64,000 nucleotides of DNA from Clostridiaceae bacterium (GTDB lineage: Bacteria; Bacillota; Clostridia; Christensenellales; CAG-917): positions 32,452-96,451 of the forward strand of contig JAITPR010000031.1 in NCBI GenBank assembly GCA_031289315.1, written 5' to 3'. The position numbers were made by a program, and so were the translations under genes. Of this stretch, positions 24,001 through 27,873 are shown one piece after another; position 1 is the stretch's first letter, and the number at the start of each line of letters is the position of its first letter. Under the pieces are notes generated by a model that was given only the letters and a program-made list of their open reading frames with translations, was not told where the DNA came from and made no database searches.

Positions 24001-25896
24001 GTGTGGACGGAAGCCAAGCCCGATCAGATTGCCGACCCGGCAATGGGCGGCAGCCTTTTCGTGAGAAGCGACCTATACGGCTTTAACCCGTTCGTTTCCT
24101 ACGGCGTAGAGGACAACTATCCGTCCGAAGCGTACGTGGTGTTCTTCAACGGTTCCGAATATGTGATGAGCGAAATGAAAATGAAGCTGTCATGGAATTT
24201 GAACGCCGTAACCCCGACCTACGCCGGTGGCGACTTCAGAGCAAACGTCACGGTTGGCGGCGAATATTACGTCGGTAGCTTTGTGAACGGCATAAAGGTT
24301 AACGGCACCTCCGCCGGAGCGCAAACCTTCGCTCAAAACGTGACCTACTACGACAGAACGATAGTGCAAATCTCCACCGACCTGCTAACTTCCATGACCT
24401 ATGCGGATTACTGGGCGGCGGTGGCGTCAAACAACACCTCCGTAGAGAGCATGATTAAAACCAACTACGGCAGAGATCGCATCGACGCGAAGCTCACCGC
24501 AAGCAACTTCTTGATTACGGATGCGACGGAAGGCATTGGCGATATTACGTGGATTAACCCGTACCGTCTGTCCGGCACCAACCTGTATCTGTCCGATACC
24601 TCGTCTAGCACTAAGGTGTACGTGCGTATCCCCGACGGAAACGGCAACTATGAGGTTGTTGAATACAGCTTAGGTAGCAACAAGTTCAACCTGCTTTGGA
24701 ATATGAGTTCCTACCGCCCGATGTACACCGGCGAGGACGCCAAGGTTACCGCGGCGCTCACCACCGCACGCGGCGGCACACAAGAAATAATATTCAACCT
24801 GCCCGTCATGAAGATGACCGCGAACAGAGTGGATATACCTCTCCCCAGTGGTGGCGGTTCGCAATATCTGTGGAGCAGTCAAGTTGCCGCTAGCAGAGTA
24901 AACAGCACGTGGACGGTTAACCCGTATGCAGATTACGATATGTTCACCGTACCCAACGCCGGTTACAAGCTTACGTTTGCCAGAAGCTTGCGCGGCGCCG
25001 CCCAAACCGTGTATTCCATGGAATTGCCGTATTCGGTCGTCACATTGCCGTCCTCATACAGCATAAACAAACCCGGTGCTTACTCCGCACAGATTAAACT
25101 GGGCATGCAGGAAGCGTTGCTTATGAACGTGTCGGTCTTGAAGGTGAAAATACTTGACGACTGGACTTCACTGCAAGGCAAGTTGGCAACCGCTATGGGC
25201 AGCTTAGACACGAGAGCGGAGCGTGAAATCGGTGAAAACCTTATCACGTACAAGAAAATGCCCGCGTCGATAGACAACGTAAAAACGCAAGCATACAACC
25301 CCGACGGAAGCGTCTACACGGGCGGCTACAACACTGAATCCGTGAGTTATAACTTAAAGCCCGCAACCGCGTTGATTTCCGTCGCAAACAAGTATCAAGT
25401 CAATGATGTGAAATACTTAAAAGTTCCGTTGATATGGTTCGGCGAAATGCAATACTACCTTGCGGAATACTCGTCGAGTAGCTCCGGCGTAACCGACGGC
25501 ATTAGATTGCTAGAGCCTATCTCCATACTAAGCAAGGCGTTTGTACCGTCGCCGACATTGATCACCAGAAGCGGTGAAAGCGTCGCCGTAACATTCGTGA
25601 TTTCCTTGCCGGCAAATAAGGCGTACTCATATAGGTTGAACGCATTCGTCGGTACGTTGAGCGGCGACCTCTCCAACGGTTACTTGAAGTATGCCTACAG
25701 GGAGGACACCTTCGGTGAATACAACGTGCCGGCGGATATGATAATGCCCAAATCGTTGTTCTATACGGAGCGCCACTCTCACGACATCTACGAATACTAC
25801 GATGCCGGCATCACGGGCTTAGGCGACCACGCCGATACCAGCGGTCCGGTGTGGACTAACGTAGACACCACCACGCCGGCGGCTAACAAGGCATAA
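1..25896 (+). CDS. Giant modular repeat protein, 5' end outside window (at least 8,631 aa)
   Basis: The frame is open from base 1, so the TTG at 28 is probably not the true start and the N-terminus, including any signal peptide, is missing. The stop is TAA at 25894. Three kinds of module are visible. Between about residues 130 and 5,600 a beta-rich module recurs roughly 13 times, marked by a LYIDLSxxGxPxIxxG-like strand (near nt 421, 1945, 4566, 5857, 8827, 9568, 10909, 12364, 13279, 14146, 16072), usually followed by an Ala/Ser/Asp-rich linker and amphipathic Leu-rich stretches. A second module of about 60 residues carries a YxxxxHG core and a Y-x-PAT tail (nt 2710, 3493, 11220, 11440, 17935, 19600, 20248). 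The last third (from about nt 20,000) has bacterial Ig-like repeats with FSNG...W cores. No LPXTG, SLH or C-terminal membrane segment is seen. It is presumably secreted or surface-held; function unknown. Confidence 0.9.
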   Translation, partial: DVTDLRYGTLKADYVMPNFHSDVNRADYMQLDKNGQVSLETIYFSISGEFDLRIPAAEWNQLNLAADASKIELGMILAKLLVDFEAEVDASYAFILEANINIGEIIKSGINGIWDSDLRLAVINKRTGETVLELILTERAIYLDASALGIERIKFDLGAVLEGGFVGTALSSADEEPEKLNLMGIIGAALTGVKLSDTSLEVVLAQNVLQAVLKILGVWGDDASGPVSITIEDRSGNPLLLEDALFSNLGLSINFGEGLNIPSLSINLYASVPDRLNLGLSLGSINLSLAPKTIKPANILDFVDILANPNIWLAAGAYVDLDLSNGNISLQNMLGGMLANLLSYDTYLDGEQQRDTDGTRQYISFVKEDSGTYTVKGKVYPADPELASIFGFVGYGTEQVYVLAIDLPRVKIPGSSPESFYENMDILVTGAPYGVWDNVVYVNVSNPANSAFSISYTTSGVRKDLAFELDATEFDRQTIEVGTLIEVYGGINIDLELKLEANIDLSSVLAALLVREPVQGKIGKSFTNKLLYRYDTAEGKYVVTSVEEAVLYQTQYVKLEADGSFEKIPDGTYNSAVYKDTAIYKAGIYGYSLSANNYVIVDTSKIEGYQTLYTTGKPQNADNTQLLLEVRSKSANVVLFGIYYVGGILYADLSSIGVERVAISIDIMDLVIGLLLGESPAIAAAAGVGDIGGAADEFGLTFLVLLSIRDSGLQLRLAEGLAGLLLELAGINIPSVIAEAGIKTEEGDAGEFTKYYLSIALGRDETDEVLKLELGINALELGFTARNISRRSFGSDYSAVNMSAEGKGIAGIYLEASAYISFEADRYANPDDMEWNVGEWGLQDVLVALLNDSLTTDPNALLQLTGDSLSSFISKLLIEYQLLNSIDAALGIRLALDVRINPNDYTSYDVGKHGAVYLKTEKGYLIHYVDGVTAADVAVLSRGGAFYYNTATTGPQTFRSATAEEIAARLTVFTLKASEAGDGTGLWEYVNGEYKAFTGTPADGVTYYTSVIATNAEISVGTGLYFFKENTDSDGNVTVDKGYLVSGTAARVLQTQTLAAALYSADMRPATENECYSSDKIWVEKDKLITQHDVVEHGILAYQTEQGKILYIRAYDSVLEATVYHPARAEEISAFYRDMDNETLKLYVKSDLLDGSPVSADGYSEYVPAKHGIVALAAGDGSALYYYDAATRMLTVATLEQTIRGLNLYVQRGYDINYILTHSDIAIEIYNGKYGTGEKIIGVYLFYDGDNVLGKPLNSVYIDLDTSFANGVKLKVDGVALGDLLGFSYDESETVISAGTYAISSAAAKDEEYKENPNGTYETVFGVINGAIRSLSLSNEAVSINLQENILNELLPLLFGDMLTDAMKQNLDLPGLDGDKSYLRYNLAAKELQISLAVSPFAIGIGLGGLRVSFASPGIAGVNRDEYSSLQDLSEISLTLRAELRVDLYRKTVPVGDIVGSFVSDLALAFNLDIEEDLYIDLALLVEANLDKNNIVANELLIELIDVKNHDTVLFGLYLSGSVIYVDTGALNSVPFKLDAPEEVSLLIDMIFDLLNNIIPAGEEVGAAPADDGQVIDGARIILELAEKNIKLTLVQNLFYALLESFLPSIFDALTEVSYVVYDPLVHINANQFYFLNDEGKYVEDTITNIQNAGKTAYVTGEVGMRPFFDSLDLSLSIAINTAAPAIDIAITSSVLALRLSVGDPQIQLFRSNLVTGRILNAVKNAEQFVDFGSNKKIYFDVEFEIRYDIDAGYEPILLDEDVPAYAKYTSYFEYDPVKHSAHTVFYYFDTNIYKRADGKTAAEVISTYGKAYVLVPGSYRQDDYGEYRLRSHDLSPLIGVVAGIDGIDDTLAKLGSFDLGGNSINLGLLLSDLLQRMGLLVYTNDPVSNAIGVKISLLVDLEPILANGFGGIIGAVGDLPGLLTGLLGGLEIGIELSANGKTVSVFLMGNTIYVDLGDIGGPQFKYSGLDLAALLFPSGLDNPTGYGDVRGDSALGVSEAAETAADDTKTIVERIMNGALDKIFINNKQFGIALLPQAIDVIVAEVMSMLLDTELENTTDMFFLYDYETGKLIGRTSGLYLNFEDERVDNRNLTLDFDVFLTNGLAVGFSFLTYDISFGGVSSIIDRQSIATLPDLKNLLTQTIDLSITLALTADADGKFEIADNTYTGARYSFDSSTGRYVPDNFGEYKMNPDGINEYDFTDVINSLVNQLMPDLGLIFGGLKLDVGLLEKALYGRISASLNLADFFGLGNTLTSGYSMVPEGIASSAGVAYYEISMSPTVDADGVAGVSYKMVPAEFDYEYYYLATAYDENATYYSVNGVDVRKYDSIRESVFNGGVYHLKGSTSLLNHNDTTFDPNALYLDYSGAVLTGVRGYEFVLAELDFMSAQTGDYHYPATGTAYLAKNNVTGYVSYAGVLKPDATAAEFKNGYSYIDIASVTLSRAESDVPSDSATYISFNLATGTYALTAKNDSGSYVFEDGIVYYDVTIIYDYSIKPVAYRTGGRGAPRFKEDRDYFTASATTAFMVVKENEKYDFYTSYYYYNETLSEYIEVPKGKFLAQNTEDFNPETQYYTRDAGGTSDGLYRALNTTTVYDVISEDSYFNEEAEYYGVVKVYNEKGEAVGQKTDKIYRVARTDAGGAIVKDSKGEIVYYFRAARKTQSGAVLRDAGGNIIYDEIASASVAKAEYLGRVNVYNNAGEIVGWKYDSVYRVARTNAAEEIIGYYFRTERKTATGVILKDKDGNTLYDEVSFIIDTKAEYYGSIFVESDHIVAKIGRVYAFKMIFDGTVAYGFVAAAENVNGETLKDDDGNVRYEGTRALYTKEIVITKVAASATYDPSVTYVRYSNDVGGYMQIYGADDFNSYLNSDRLYRYGFASADNGTYFIQGDFETAKNTLPLYRSFIISDLASGNWNSLELALQLMEKNDEGDYKVLGGIYLVDGTLYIDGSGIFEDQPAPAYVSGFADLIMAAAGVSSDAASTSADGASTGDAYVRDAFLTLLMSDPLYKLSITREILGFVFSYVLGADITDILGSMSISVDIGKNVPLQTIQDISLGLSINLGAIDLYAGISDINIDFKHGASFMPREVAANATSFDKTITSFSFNIDLHVQMTSGTVDFGGLFADLVGDIWGITAVIPEATGSEINISVRVLASIDWGNFANTKLGIEVHAVFGDSTTKWIGLYFINDTLYIDLSEIGVAPIAVGKLTYVPLIDSLTAGANGVGFLNGMGIGEYLESLLGGYLGRNTATGVALSSIDTELDYELDGIRILLNDTGVRLEIANDFLRSVLGLLGVNGLIQNAIDLGAELSVNGDPLELNLALGLHADADSAFTYYDRYRELSASEKSSVADADKYSEYYRYEPTEHAGARVFYAYDAVNKNYFRLDTDRKVYASTRMYITLFTLVGSVYGVYNDDGVIGDGLYYYDYDEEEYYLLTTQAELNVVPLTVNEFIVALALILDDNYVKINGKFRSDPNGTHTKTPDGEKEFIVQLSLRNFAIVFSDSDIFDFSASGYTDWEDMEYLSIDWRIDFDYNLPAVITDFSPLAQLLLPELANLVVQSGVTNAAIDGEGALIIRADINIKYIIDFVTQIIDASSKDEDILDFILDNITDVLSALNLEISLHYNGKQMFGLYVADGGIYLYLEGLGLPNIAVGPDMIKEVLTMLLPLITGAGTSSDDSALSTADESGNVLGLALPLVQDPIILQAINGIIKGITITSRVTELLIKNSYINTVLELLLSVYVPYDPAVHGELDPAVAAGNVTIDGYTVYYHSKAGDTDIYEPATASQLRNGADLFVSPRLNLYDDHAFKVGATYVPYDVAVYGAIDATNPNGNITEKGYTVMFKDPARNYYAPATIAEVAAGDNLYVADGDDSKISINFEDYSYQLINSENWTDGDKKYSYVDGKDFIEDPNGAYARVKRDAFVSFRLYIFESMVNVKLDIPAVKANERLVKLPNGAVFEDLVTLKYEVYTATEYGAVQSVTDASAQLTTSSGYKLYYLNAGEYQPATASTPSSPLYIKTLNIGLSLQLRGTIEISAPSAGASVKLGDLLPGLLGDLPTILGAEDSIDVTFYYEIMLNAGISLSPDTGSFKVSDFGLALNLSRQTGTSVTKFISLYYDDKTEALYIDLSSYNVGKVAIGGVSVPEIINGLLSPDSSATASALDPYEIPYLLIDVFTSALRAELSPRLLQSLLNMLLGSDVASYIPQVGITLQLTESPITASIGLVVYGDVTPPGGGVSSTGPILNIALGWNGFDVVDFGSDLKLYVDRGIFGADGDNDFADYTKLANLDLAPVLAGGTLDIGSLIKIDPDFDSVGLNLSIDLGFSAAQGEHSWDDFFTALLSGNSAAARLSVIDGDSITSVSLDIEALIGLSRLTDFLLGETDDILQALAGTQLRIGLVVHYGAGPNAEKVKMVTLVVEIDENGGITVYIDASGLVSQTKVWDEYSGTWLPAADKLNLGKLKIGPLYLSNFASTAGASSALSSADEVISDENYGLIGESVYNVIKNLFYKIGYSGNALVITFNNDLTNAIAGLIGADEMTDAEIPIRLLELSLDLFDITLNGRLSLDNESGNFAAEILLNVGGLSVTFNKLSDNKTLLPEDVRMYTTLGELVINYELGARLDVYSDRTGKTLESGNVAPPMDISGVVDLIGSLLEGGVLFKSPVFNIRSSDDIINMFTELKIALYLDISDLDSLQFMLSLYGATGMGMSAYITGQDIYIDMEMLGLPMIKIGSLNVGSLLEGLIGSYIGVDYGDSAHAADLTSAKSLALNAGTAYLLALMKPEYLAIAINTELINVILGFILDLAGADLGDFTLPALGTLSLGLDSEGVYADGTVYVSGSGYATAQQLEAASELFVKDGDTYRPATNADFIAAKQMYTGNIVKATAAQIAESDRLSVNVTTVIRPNLTQLKNYLADPTIGTIHYIEQSGKAFPATVAQVAARLSFYEISTSDPLYTYTLVPDLGAIYVTPDSVFKISFIEAAAAQVAYRATLTYGNGDIAGYYGIRTVLEGIYADTPEPNTTINSTYVKATGVPSVASPGYYQLLPREYAVGNAFIMLNGYEAYDPGKTVFRSGNVADTYQRVTYAPATILQLSSNNGLYVKISDGGTRPFLDWKISEGTYVSLALQSSEITRAYTGFMPQLMKDYEPANSAGKDVYYLEDDGTTLTKLTAAQLEAYIKDGKPTGKLRYSDYTEVFNIADMTVTADTVSLNIEGTITLQTSNVSALTGDSEYADSFQKWISTLLAALLKGGVAVNMEEFNEYINAFNIIFPSGMVGLNYNIRVDLKIGALINALISGGGFDIGVILDSDIYIDIGYGAPINKILLSLAYVGSEKVTTYVDTHGVLGTTPIDPPKYKEGALYVDLSSWGLPKIKLAPITAFMGLLGLSASEGLSSADVNDADTLDRDPLALPTVVDLLLELSRLELSFDKSLIDGILDLANVSVMSILNGLAESLGSTLPRDFEMELLDLNALSAVVSFGLGIDRITLAGNLDNIGQGFELAVDDIGVSFTERYVDTKQIVADDEAGEYGGVIITSVADMIFAIIEGIDLDLSIHLDKRTKQNYTVLNGDWGAISYKNTDLTLQINKDQNNAIYINIGSYHPDRASMASNSTRYDIALWLADYIIWADPRSLLGQGLHDLLDGLGFLFDLLGANNVDSGSLFPIDFSSLISEFIGGYRLDDILRGAFGGSDSSASAAETALTATDDTASASKVTNNNPALDILSAITGGKGFSVDFIFGLIEGITWNLWNPDNYEWVDAAGKHQVYTDPLTYGDGQNLTPESRQALTRYSSLSLELNPEAVNNIIISLVSLLLGQVLNITQLTPYATPPVIGEMYHEFNNSVQGDISNGHYAKSYHNYVMITAANYDTYRRNYIEAWRDIMEHVVAEANNGLWGSLLNGAINDLLGGALDTINDVANFFNNGEDITDLYMLVAWLENFLSGIDAISTILPNTGYWLGTIVPFWLTAEKCEPDKYWLQYYPYQHGVLRTDQAVLLAGGPARVSALTDINMRVYVKKGDLYVTPTAAELATINAAIKANTGISASALKNATNLDLYVKNGASLTIYVDRLAEQEVKQIDIKLGHEFKVHNPSTGLKGYGSDNTGGTNAANQWERITIVNNGIGFRPVSGVQDAYGQVAKNQNNLKNGIDVADPFNALEIKPEVLLDGDKFPQRIGTTFFDGGNSKGTGSTYTKGGGMQILYDTSNVDLTPGVTSYINGYVQNILYVAVPVKVSNDWAFEYVTQLNGDPISIDGTTGVTSLPSNVIVGFANGATKYFSTSGAGTEITLPDGKKVKADGTLIWDNALYRILAADKYKPFADYAPGELEKASLGDYAGGTYIALFSYQAGTSAKIRAEVKIDVAVRKVATLSPDAFSFNSMTYDGTMRVYSPSAATKDVNGNIISVTELSNAKDIIAYFEGYRASASYTVNGVSVPNVGVRYSNGVYGYLSVEWDLTELRKIVGADGWSPDKGLWCTVTAKVGGKENSEQTFYDIVVTMQARIPIEINSSTIKYNPYAVNGGLESFYNIQVKYDVGYVPYVAANHDGLTVYYLSGSSMRKATALQREAGIRLFVRPYDNGLTTTLSTRLSLMGRKVSVVKYAANGTESTVTSIDGKDVYVKYANGKDIIVIKGADGKETVIAKDTTDGLDLKIKYEVVPLSAVLTPEFLEQAGYNGSGHLRAYLLFGGATNSWWYREQQIEIEVTQKSVRTFNVALSDSFNPRWYETPAFSLVSALFSDSSNADVIPDWSTLTYHVRYDQTLHGAIPEGATTTATGHKLYSYDSSSHRYVPAVAGAGRSTLFVRDFTEYRAELYGGAVLKGGVYVTSNGYGLYTRNADGTYIPATSLTGTIYIKNATAFKFSTITAYATVEIDVPGTGGSVGGKQEMRVMISSSRVSDVEVYFDFAGTTPAYSALPNVYVFNPYLTSFDNLFASSFVNGTYSGANGKQVLVRYKVENGGILETKTEVMRVDSWYYDAQALRDGDTVYAWIGSERSTITADFLNYTVRFDNADVGTTDRPYNEFVDNIQTNHPTVTVIWSNGSQNDYSVEWSGSINLDAANKFTLTGTVDSGIASPAKTIVFNESFVKSGDYTLPVTGVTVTNPYLQTIESVTDAAFVGVLPAGLSYVFNSYDAGSGRATVTVNGNLYSKAYTVPVTISSVSVTDIEVILPVLENDVPVSKTVNLLGSVTVAYTAFSAPATAAVVKFSNGETRNVTLTWQTGTFSGNSFRRSVSIAKIGETAFPTTGGATFALLSDSTTVTIDIVNPYTQSLRQRVNKVLDATFTEAQTAVSGYNAVAGTANVAFTKNNYTKTYVAEVKLPATAVTVTAVKVNGQDVKSGAYSYNAYATVPTTATVEFSNGNTQSYTISWSANYDYNADKTSFKRNLTFTQLAIDGQSAVTAMAAINGVVFNVTDDLQFTARVKNYFTQSLSPSNGTLTWTGGTGVVAGDISVSYTHGSSSNGTADITVTKGGYSKTYTVSVTVDGVYIAEITIPGNGTYAVTDNNGVKGIVYRNAPFAQDVSLRFRKISDDSLAEANDTVTANIEWGVMMFDADGILSKNVVATSSTLRSGSVNLSTEVYAYAVLLRNAVKDVQWTIDALDNNSVLTLSVNEYTVTGGGLEIRLASAPAPAGVISVQNRTVVVTAATKADSTLDGYDISKIIEVSSKGVSSPEALVKLNADGFIIAGTMRVSVIERTPVTVTYTVNGEEHTLLRTQTGAKVMSDIVFIDNPYLFDSDHGGTNYSLAKTVTVTFEGGEIKQMPIYWYICEEVERTVGTEKVKVWEWSSVPASFTARVGAILRVYGVLGDSTGVTLTGAPNDVTVTDNNGGKHFAYSALIRLPSVALKLSDIDFGVGYNFTFYPYPNPNDSTQDAFDIANYPDFVTLKGYKSIDGGDFKLPAVWDLSGLVYTYRGGTGHVTVTLGNEVGGYQTLSVPVTIVEQSFIAPVYGALDDGYEFAKAIGMEGGAFSGMSKYAVQYNASLHAGKTVFVLMPVTVNKGNNVYETVKVWTEAKPDQIADPAMGGSLFVRSDLYGFNPFVSYGVEDNYPSEAYVVFFNGSEYVMSEMKMKLSWNLNAVTPTYAGGDFRANVTVGGEYYVGSFVNGIKVNGTSAGAQTFAQNVTYYDRTIVQISTDLLTSMTYADYWAAVASNNTSVESMIKTNYGRDRIDAKLTASNFLITDATEGIGDITWINPYRLSGTNLYLSDTSSSTKVYVRIPDGNGNYEVVEYSLGSNKFNLLWNMSSYRPMYTGEDAKVTAALTTARGGTQEIIFNLPVMKMTANRVDIPLPSGGGSQYLWSSQVAASRVNSTWTVNPYADYDMFTVPNAGYKLTFARSLRGAAQTVYSMELPYSVVTLPSSYSINKPGAYSAQIKLGMQEALLMNVSVLKVKILDDWTSLQGKLATAMGSLDTRAEREIGENLITYKKMPASIDNVKTQAYNPDGSVYTGGYNTESVSYNLKPATALISVANKYQVNDVKYLKVPLIWFGEMQYYLAEYSSSSSGVTDGIRLLEPISILSKAFVPSPTLITRSGESVAVTFVISLPANKAYSYRLNAFVGTLSGDLSNGYLKYAYREDTFGEYNVPADMIMPKSLFYTERHSHDIYEYYDAGITGLGDHADTSGPVWTNVDTTTPAANKA
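7822..8466 (+). repeat. Three tandem ~72-79 aa repeats inside the giant protein
   Basis: Three consecutive in-frame units begin at 7822, 8059 and 8275, each opening with AEYxG. The first two share a VYRVAR core, the YYFR strand and a D-x-x-G-N-x-x-YDE ending; the third is more diverged. They interrupt the LYIDLS-type modules and are unlike the rest of the protein. The DNA is also similar between units 1 and 2, which points to a fairly recent tandem duplication. Confidence 0.8.
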
Positions 25897-25939
25897 AGGG
25901 CTGCACGAACGCATGGGGGCAAACACCGTGCCTCTAAAC

Positions 25940-26023
25940 GCATAGGTACACAAGCTAAGCGCATAGGCACAGCTAAGTGTGCAGGCACAAGCTAAGCGCG
26001 TAGGCACAAGCTAGGCGCGCAAG
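25940..26023 (+). repeat. Short tandem repeat just after the giant gene
   Basis: About four degenerate 18-21 bp copies of a unit close to GCATAGGCACAAGCTAAGC lie between the stop codon and the terminator. They are non-coding on the plus strand after the TAA. Confidence 0.75.
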
Positions 26024-26035
26024 TAAAAAACAATC

Positions 26036-26066
26036 AAAAAGCCCCGACTAAAAATCGGGGCTTTTT
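26036..26066. terminator. Bidirectional intrinsic terminator between giant gene and tadA
   Basis: The stem GCCCCGA (26041-26047) pairs with TCGGGGC (26055-26061) around a 7-base loop. Five As precede it and five Ts follow, so it works in both directions. The flanking genes converge on it. Confidence 0.88.
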
Positions 26067-26152
26067 CATATAAAATAGTGTTTTTTTGAGTGGTATTTAT
26101 CTTTTTTTTCGCCGAAAAAAAATCAGGGTTTTGACGTAGGCGGCGAACATGT

Positions 26153-26599
26153 TTATCTTCTCTTGCCGCCGAAAAAAGCCGACAGCAACGCCGCGCATTC
26201 CTCCGCAAGTATTCCGCCTTCCACGCCGGGACGGTGGTTAAAACGCTTGTCGGAGGGCAAATTATACAGCGTGCCGCAACAACCGGCTTTCTTGTCGTAT
26301 GCGCCGAAATATATGTGTCGTATGCGCGAATTGATAATCGCGCCAGCGCACATTGCGCACGGTTCCAACGTAACATATATATCCGCACCGTCTAGATGCC
26401 AGTTGTCCAAACGCGTGCAAGCGGCTTCGATAGCCTCTATTTCGGCGTGATGTACGGCGCATTTGCTGGCTTCCTTGCGGTTTTGCCCTATGCCGATAAT
26501 TTCATTGCCCATCACGATAACCGCACCCACGGGTACCTCGTCGTTTTTCGCCGCCTCACGCGCCTGTTCTATTGCCAGCCGCATAAAATCTATATTCAT
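26153..26599 (-). CDS. tadA: tRNA-specific adenosine deaminase
   Basis: Converts adenosine 34 to inosine in the anticodon of tRNA-Arg(ACG) by zinc-dependent hydrolytic deamination, in the cytoplasm. The 148-residue protein has the cytidine/deoxycytidylate deaminase fold signature: H51-A-E53 (zinc ligand and proton shuttle) and P80-C-A-M-C84 (two zinc cysteines). Length is normal for bacterial TadA. The ATG at 26599 is preceded by a GAGGA ribosome site. It stands alone, convergent with the giant gene and followed by the shared terminator. Confidence 0.95.
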   Translation of the reverse strand: MNIDFMRLAIEQAREAAKNDEVPVGAVIVMGNEIIGIGQNRKEASKCAVHHAEIEAIEAACTRLDNWHLDGADIYVTLEPCAMCAGAIINSRIRHIYFGAYDKKAGCCGTLYNLPSDKRFNHRPGVEGGILAEECAALLSAFFGGKRR

Positions 26600-26842
26600 A
26601 ATTTCCTCATACGGTTTATTTTTTTCCCTTGTCCACTGTACGCGCGTTATCAGGGTGCCGTTTTAGTAGCGTCCGCAGTTTTGACGTGTTGGCGCTTTTT
26701 GTACCGCGTACACGCTCAAACACAAATCCGTTGCGCCGCGTACGAACACTAGTAGGCACTCTCTTGAAGAAGTAGTAAAGAGTAGTAAAGTAGTACTGTT
26801 AAACAAAGTCCGCGCGTTAAGGCACCTCTAACACCGTACCTC

Positions 26843-27688
26843 TCACACGTTGTGAGCGGCTTTGGCGATAAGTGCCGGAATGTTGCCGTTTTGGCGGTAT
26901 ACGCCTTCTAGTTCACGCAAATCCAGCGGATGGGGCAGCGCGTCCGAGCCGACCTCTATCGTCAGCGCAAAGCCCAAGCCCGTCCCCACAAACCAGTCCT
27001 TAAAGCCGCCGGCACTTCCTTTGCTTTCGGCAAGCGGATAACCGGTAACCCCGGAAAACGGCAGGGCTTGCTCCGTTTGCAAGCGTTCGCCGTAACCGTG
27101 ATAAATCACTTCGCCCTTTGTGTGGTAGGAAACGGCGGCGCGAATCCCGCCCGCCGCACGCAACAACGCCTTTGTTTCGGGTTCGCTTGACGCTTCCGTG
27201 CCTATGTAGCTTTCCGAAGAAGGGCGGTTGCGGTTGGACGCGCCGTTACCCCAATCCATGGGGAAATTTACGTTTATGTCCGTACCGCGTATGTTGGCCT
27301 TCCACAAGGAGAAATCTCGTGAGCCGCCGTTTATTTCCAGCAGGTACTCCTTACGCCGTTTGAACTCTGCATCTGCGGCGGCGTCGCCGTATTCCGCGTC
27401 AAGTCCGTAAAGCGATAGCTGAACGCCGTCTATGTTTACCATGGGGACAAAAAGAATTGCCTCCTCTCCGGCGTATTCCTCCGCCAGTTTTATCACAAGC
27501 GCGGCGGTCAACCACTCACGCGCGTGTACCGCCCCGAATATGAGCGCGCGCGGAATTCCGCGTCCGACGGTGAGCGACGGTATGGGAAGTCCCAAAGCGG
27601 TACGCCCGATATTACCGGAACAGCCGATACTTTTGAGCCTGTCCGTGTCCTTTAAAAGGTCAAAATAATCGTAGACAAAATTATTCAC
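26843..27688 (-). CDS. M14-family zinc carboxypeptidase-like protein
   Basis: Predicted metallopeptidase of the M14 family, whose bacterial members often cut D-Glu-diaminopimelate or other carboxy-terminal bonds in cell-wall peptides. In 281 residues the zinc motif H55-A-R-E58, the third ligand H189 (SYHTKG) and the catalytic glutamate E245 (TIEVG) are all present. The substrate-binding NRNF motif reads NVNF (residues 139-142), so the usual arginine is valine. No signal peptide is visible, so the enzyme is probably cytoplasmic, perhaps in muropeptide recycling. The start is GTG at 27688; no ribosome site precedes it, but a TATAAT sits 5 bases upstream (see promoter). The true substrate is not known. 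Confidence 0.85.
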   Translation of the reverse strand: MNNFVYDYFDLLKDTDRLKSIGCSGNIGRTALGLPIPSLTVGRGIPRALIFGAVHAREWLTAALVIKLAEEYAGEEAILFVPMVNIDGVQLSLYGLDAEYGDAAADAEFKRRKEYLLEINGGSRDFSLWKANIRGTDINVNFPMDWGNGASNRNRPSSESYIGTEASSEPETKALLRAAGGIRAAVSYHTKGEVIYHGYGERLQTEQALPFSGVTGYPLAESKGSAGGFKDWFVGTGLGFALTIEVGSDALPHPLDLRELEGVYRQNGNIPALIAKAAHNV

Positions 27689-27693
27689 CCTAT

Positions 27694-27699
27694 ATTATA
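27694..27699 (-). promoter_or_regulatory. -10 box directly before the M14 gene (leaderless)
   Basis: On the minus strand TATAAT ends 5 bases before the GTG start, so transcription would begin at about the start codon. No convincing -35 box lies at 16-18 bp. Confidence 0.5.
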
Positions 27700-27873
27700 T
27701 TCGGCACGGTACTCTATCGTGCTAAATTAAGCGTGAGGAGCCTAATGGGAGGGCTAAGAACAACACTGCGGAGGTCGAAAGCCGCATAGCCGGCGAAAAG
27801 CTTGTGCGGCGTTGTATTCAATGATGCCGTATTCGCGTTCACTAAATTAGGCGTACGAATAGAATTTACGGTT

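Noticed and set aside
25820..25896. LPXTG or SLH anchoring signal on the giant protein
   Set aside because: The final residues are polar and end in TTPAANKA; no sorting motif, hydrophobic helix or SLH repeats were seen.
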